Source: Selenomonadaceae bacterium (lineage in GTDB: Bacteria; Bacillota; Negativicutes; Selenomonadales; Selenomonadaceae). From it: 48,708 nt of DNA. Position numbers and translations under genes: made by a program. Shown piece by piece: positions 47,776 through 48,708 of this stretch. Within the stretch, counting starts at the first letter, position 1. Every line of letters begins with the position of its first letter. The notes under the pieces are model-generated. The model saw nothing but the letters and a program-made list of their open reading frames with translations, did not search any database and was not told where the DNA came from. The DNA is taken from contig JAGBMX010000063.1 in NCBI GenBank assembly GCA_017634675.1, positions 1 through 48,708 of the forward strand, written 5' to 3'.

Positions 47776-48327
47776 ATGGCGTGGATTCCTCAAACAATGC
47801 AAAATTTACAATTTCAAGAAGCATTAAAAAAATTAGAAGAGCAGAAGCAACGAGACCGAATGGCAATAGGACTAAAGAACTATGCGAAAAGTTTACCCGC
47901 GACGGCGGGGTATGTCGCAGGCGGGCTATTGGGTGATGCGTTGAATAGGTGGCTTAATCGAGACCGACCTGTTTATAAAAACGGAGTGCCTGTCACAAAC
48001 GAAGATATAACGCAAATGAGAAACGCAGGGTTTACTTTTGGAGACGGCAATGAAACAAGTCCCGAAGGAGCGGAATACGGAATCGGCGACGGCAATATAA
48101 ACATTCAAAATATGACCGCGAATGACGCTAAACTTTTAGGAGATAATCTTTTTTCAAATTATTCAAACCTTGAAAACGCTTTTAAAACTTTTCAACCGCA
48201 AGGGGCATCCAACTTATTGGGAGCAGGTTTTTCAACGGGTGGCAGCGGTAATGTTGCAAATGTAGGCGAAGCCGTGAAAAACTTAGGAGAAGAATTTGAC
48301 CTTTTAAAAATGTTTGGAGGGAGATAA
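47776..48327 (+). CDS. Internal virion/ejection protein-like, unknown
   Basis: 183 aa from ATG 47776. Helical Lys/Gln/Glu N-terminus (NLQFQEALKKLEEQKQRDRMAIGLKNYAKSLPATAGYVAGGLLGDALNRWLNRDRP), then Asn/Gly-rich C-terminus. Next to another helical protein, it fits an ejected virion protein. No motif. Confidence 0.55.
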   Translation: MAWIPQTMQNLQFQEALKKLEEQKQRDRMAIGLKNYAKSLPATAGYVAGGLLGDALNRWLNRDRPVYKNGVPVTNEDITQMRNAGFTFGDGNETSPEGAEYGIGDGNINIQNMTANDAKLLGDNLFSNYSNLENAFKTFQPQGASNLLGAGFSTGGSGNVANVGEAVKNLGEEFDLLKMFGGR

Positions 48328-48328
48328 T

Positions 48329-48708
48329 ATGCCGATAATACAGCAACCTACCTATGAAGACCAATTACGAGCCGAGCAGGATATAATCAATAATTACGGT
48401 GGTTTTCAAAACGCTCTCACAGTAGCACGAAACATAGCCGACGCGAAAGCCGCCTATGCTAATGCAGCGGGAGATATGCAAAAACAAACGAGCGCAAACG
48501 AAAGCGCAAATATATGGCGTGAATACGCAAAGAAGAACGGCATAGACACTTCCAACATTGACAATATGAATGCAAATCAAGCGAATGCGTATGTGAAAAC
48601 GCTTGAAAACGAAGCGCGGCAAAAGTATTTATACAGAGATACACCCGAACAGATGAACGCCAAAGCAATACAAAACTATTTGAAGCAAGGCATAAAGGAA
48701 AAAGACGC
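48329..48708 (+). CDS. Internal virion/ejection protein, cut by the window end
   Basis: ATG 48329 has GGAGG 8 nt upstream; the frame is open to the last base (126 codons seen). Helical Ala/Gln/Asn-rich sequence (DNMNANQANAYVKTLENEARQKYLYRD) like the two preceding virion proteins. Confidence 0.65.
   Translation, partial: MPIIQQPTYEDQLRAEQDIINNYGGFQNALTVARNIADAKAAYANAAGDMQKQTSANESANIWREYAKKNGIDTSNIDNMNANQANAYVKTLENEARQKYLYRDTPEQMNAKAIQNYLKQGIKEKD

Noticed and set aside
1..48708. tRNA, rRNA, transposase or CRISPR arrays
   Set aside because: None seen on reading both strands; a tRNA search program would be needed to exclude tRNAs fully.

Overview
The window looks like a Clostridia-type (Bacillota) chromosome fragment of unknown species, carrying most of an integrated podovirus-like temperate phage. 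Support comes from strong AGGAGG-type ribosome binding sites, standard stop codons, moderate-to-low GC, and Firmicutes-type families (YolD-like, XkdX, DnaD-like initiator with a G39P-like loader, ArpU/RinA-like late regulator). All family names are from reading the protein sequence; no database was searched.

Left flank (1-6402, minus strand) is host DNA with the look of a worn defence/repair island: a 5'-truncated hsdM methyltransferase piece at the window edge, an AlbA_2 (Schlafen-type) protein, a YolD-like protein and a Y-family DNA polymerase in one operon, a DUF4365-type nuclease-like gene, and the C-terminal third of a large type III-like restriction enzyme. That last gene is cut off exactly where the phage integrase ends, so the phage appears to sit inside a restriction gene.

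The prophage begins at about 6417 and runs off the right edge. Order: integrase and a small membrane-protein operon (minus); a Panacea-type toxin-antitoxin pair (plus); dinD and a CI-like repressor (minus); a divergent promoter switch at 11043-11127; an early region of small genes (HNH/AP2-like protein, zinc-ribbon proteins, excisionase-like HTH, LysM protein); a recombination block (Cas7-like protein, SbcC/Rad50-like ATPase, RecT, metallo-beta-lactamase-fold protein); replication (DnaD-like initiator with internal repeats, helicase loader); small genes including MazG-like paralogs, Lar and RusA; a late regulator; packaging (TerS, TerL); head (P22-like portal, scaffold, N4-gp56-type capsid); a P22 gp10-like tail protein; fibres; a complete diversity-generating retroelement (variable repeat, Avd, template repeat, reverse transcriptase); lysis (XkdX, two membrane proteins, amidase); and late virion proteins, one with a C-terminal Hint domain.

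The strongest observations are: (1) a complete diversity-generating retroelement whose 99-bp template and variable repeats differ at 10 positions, 9 of them template adenines, with a hairpin just after the variable repeat; (2) a roughly 235-bp non-coding array between the Cas7-like gene and the recombination genes in which GG recurs every 5 nt, which I cannot match to any known element; (3) a 527-bp structured gap between terS and terL; (4) a late-operon leader carrying an intrinsic terminator; (5) several decayed, chimeric or frameshifted small genes.
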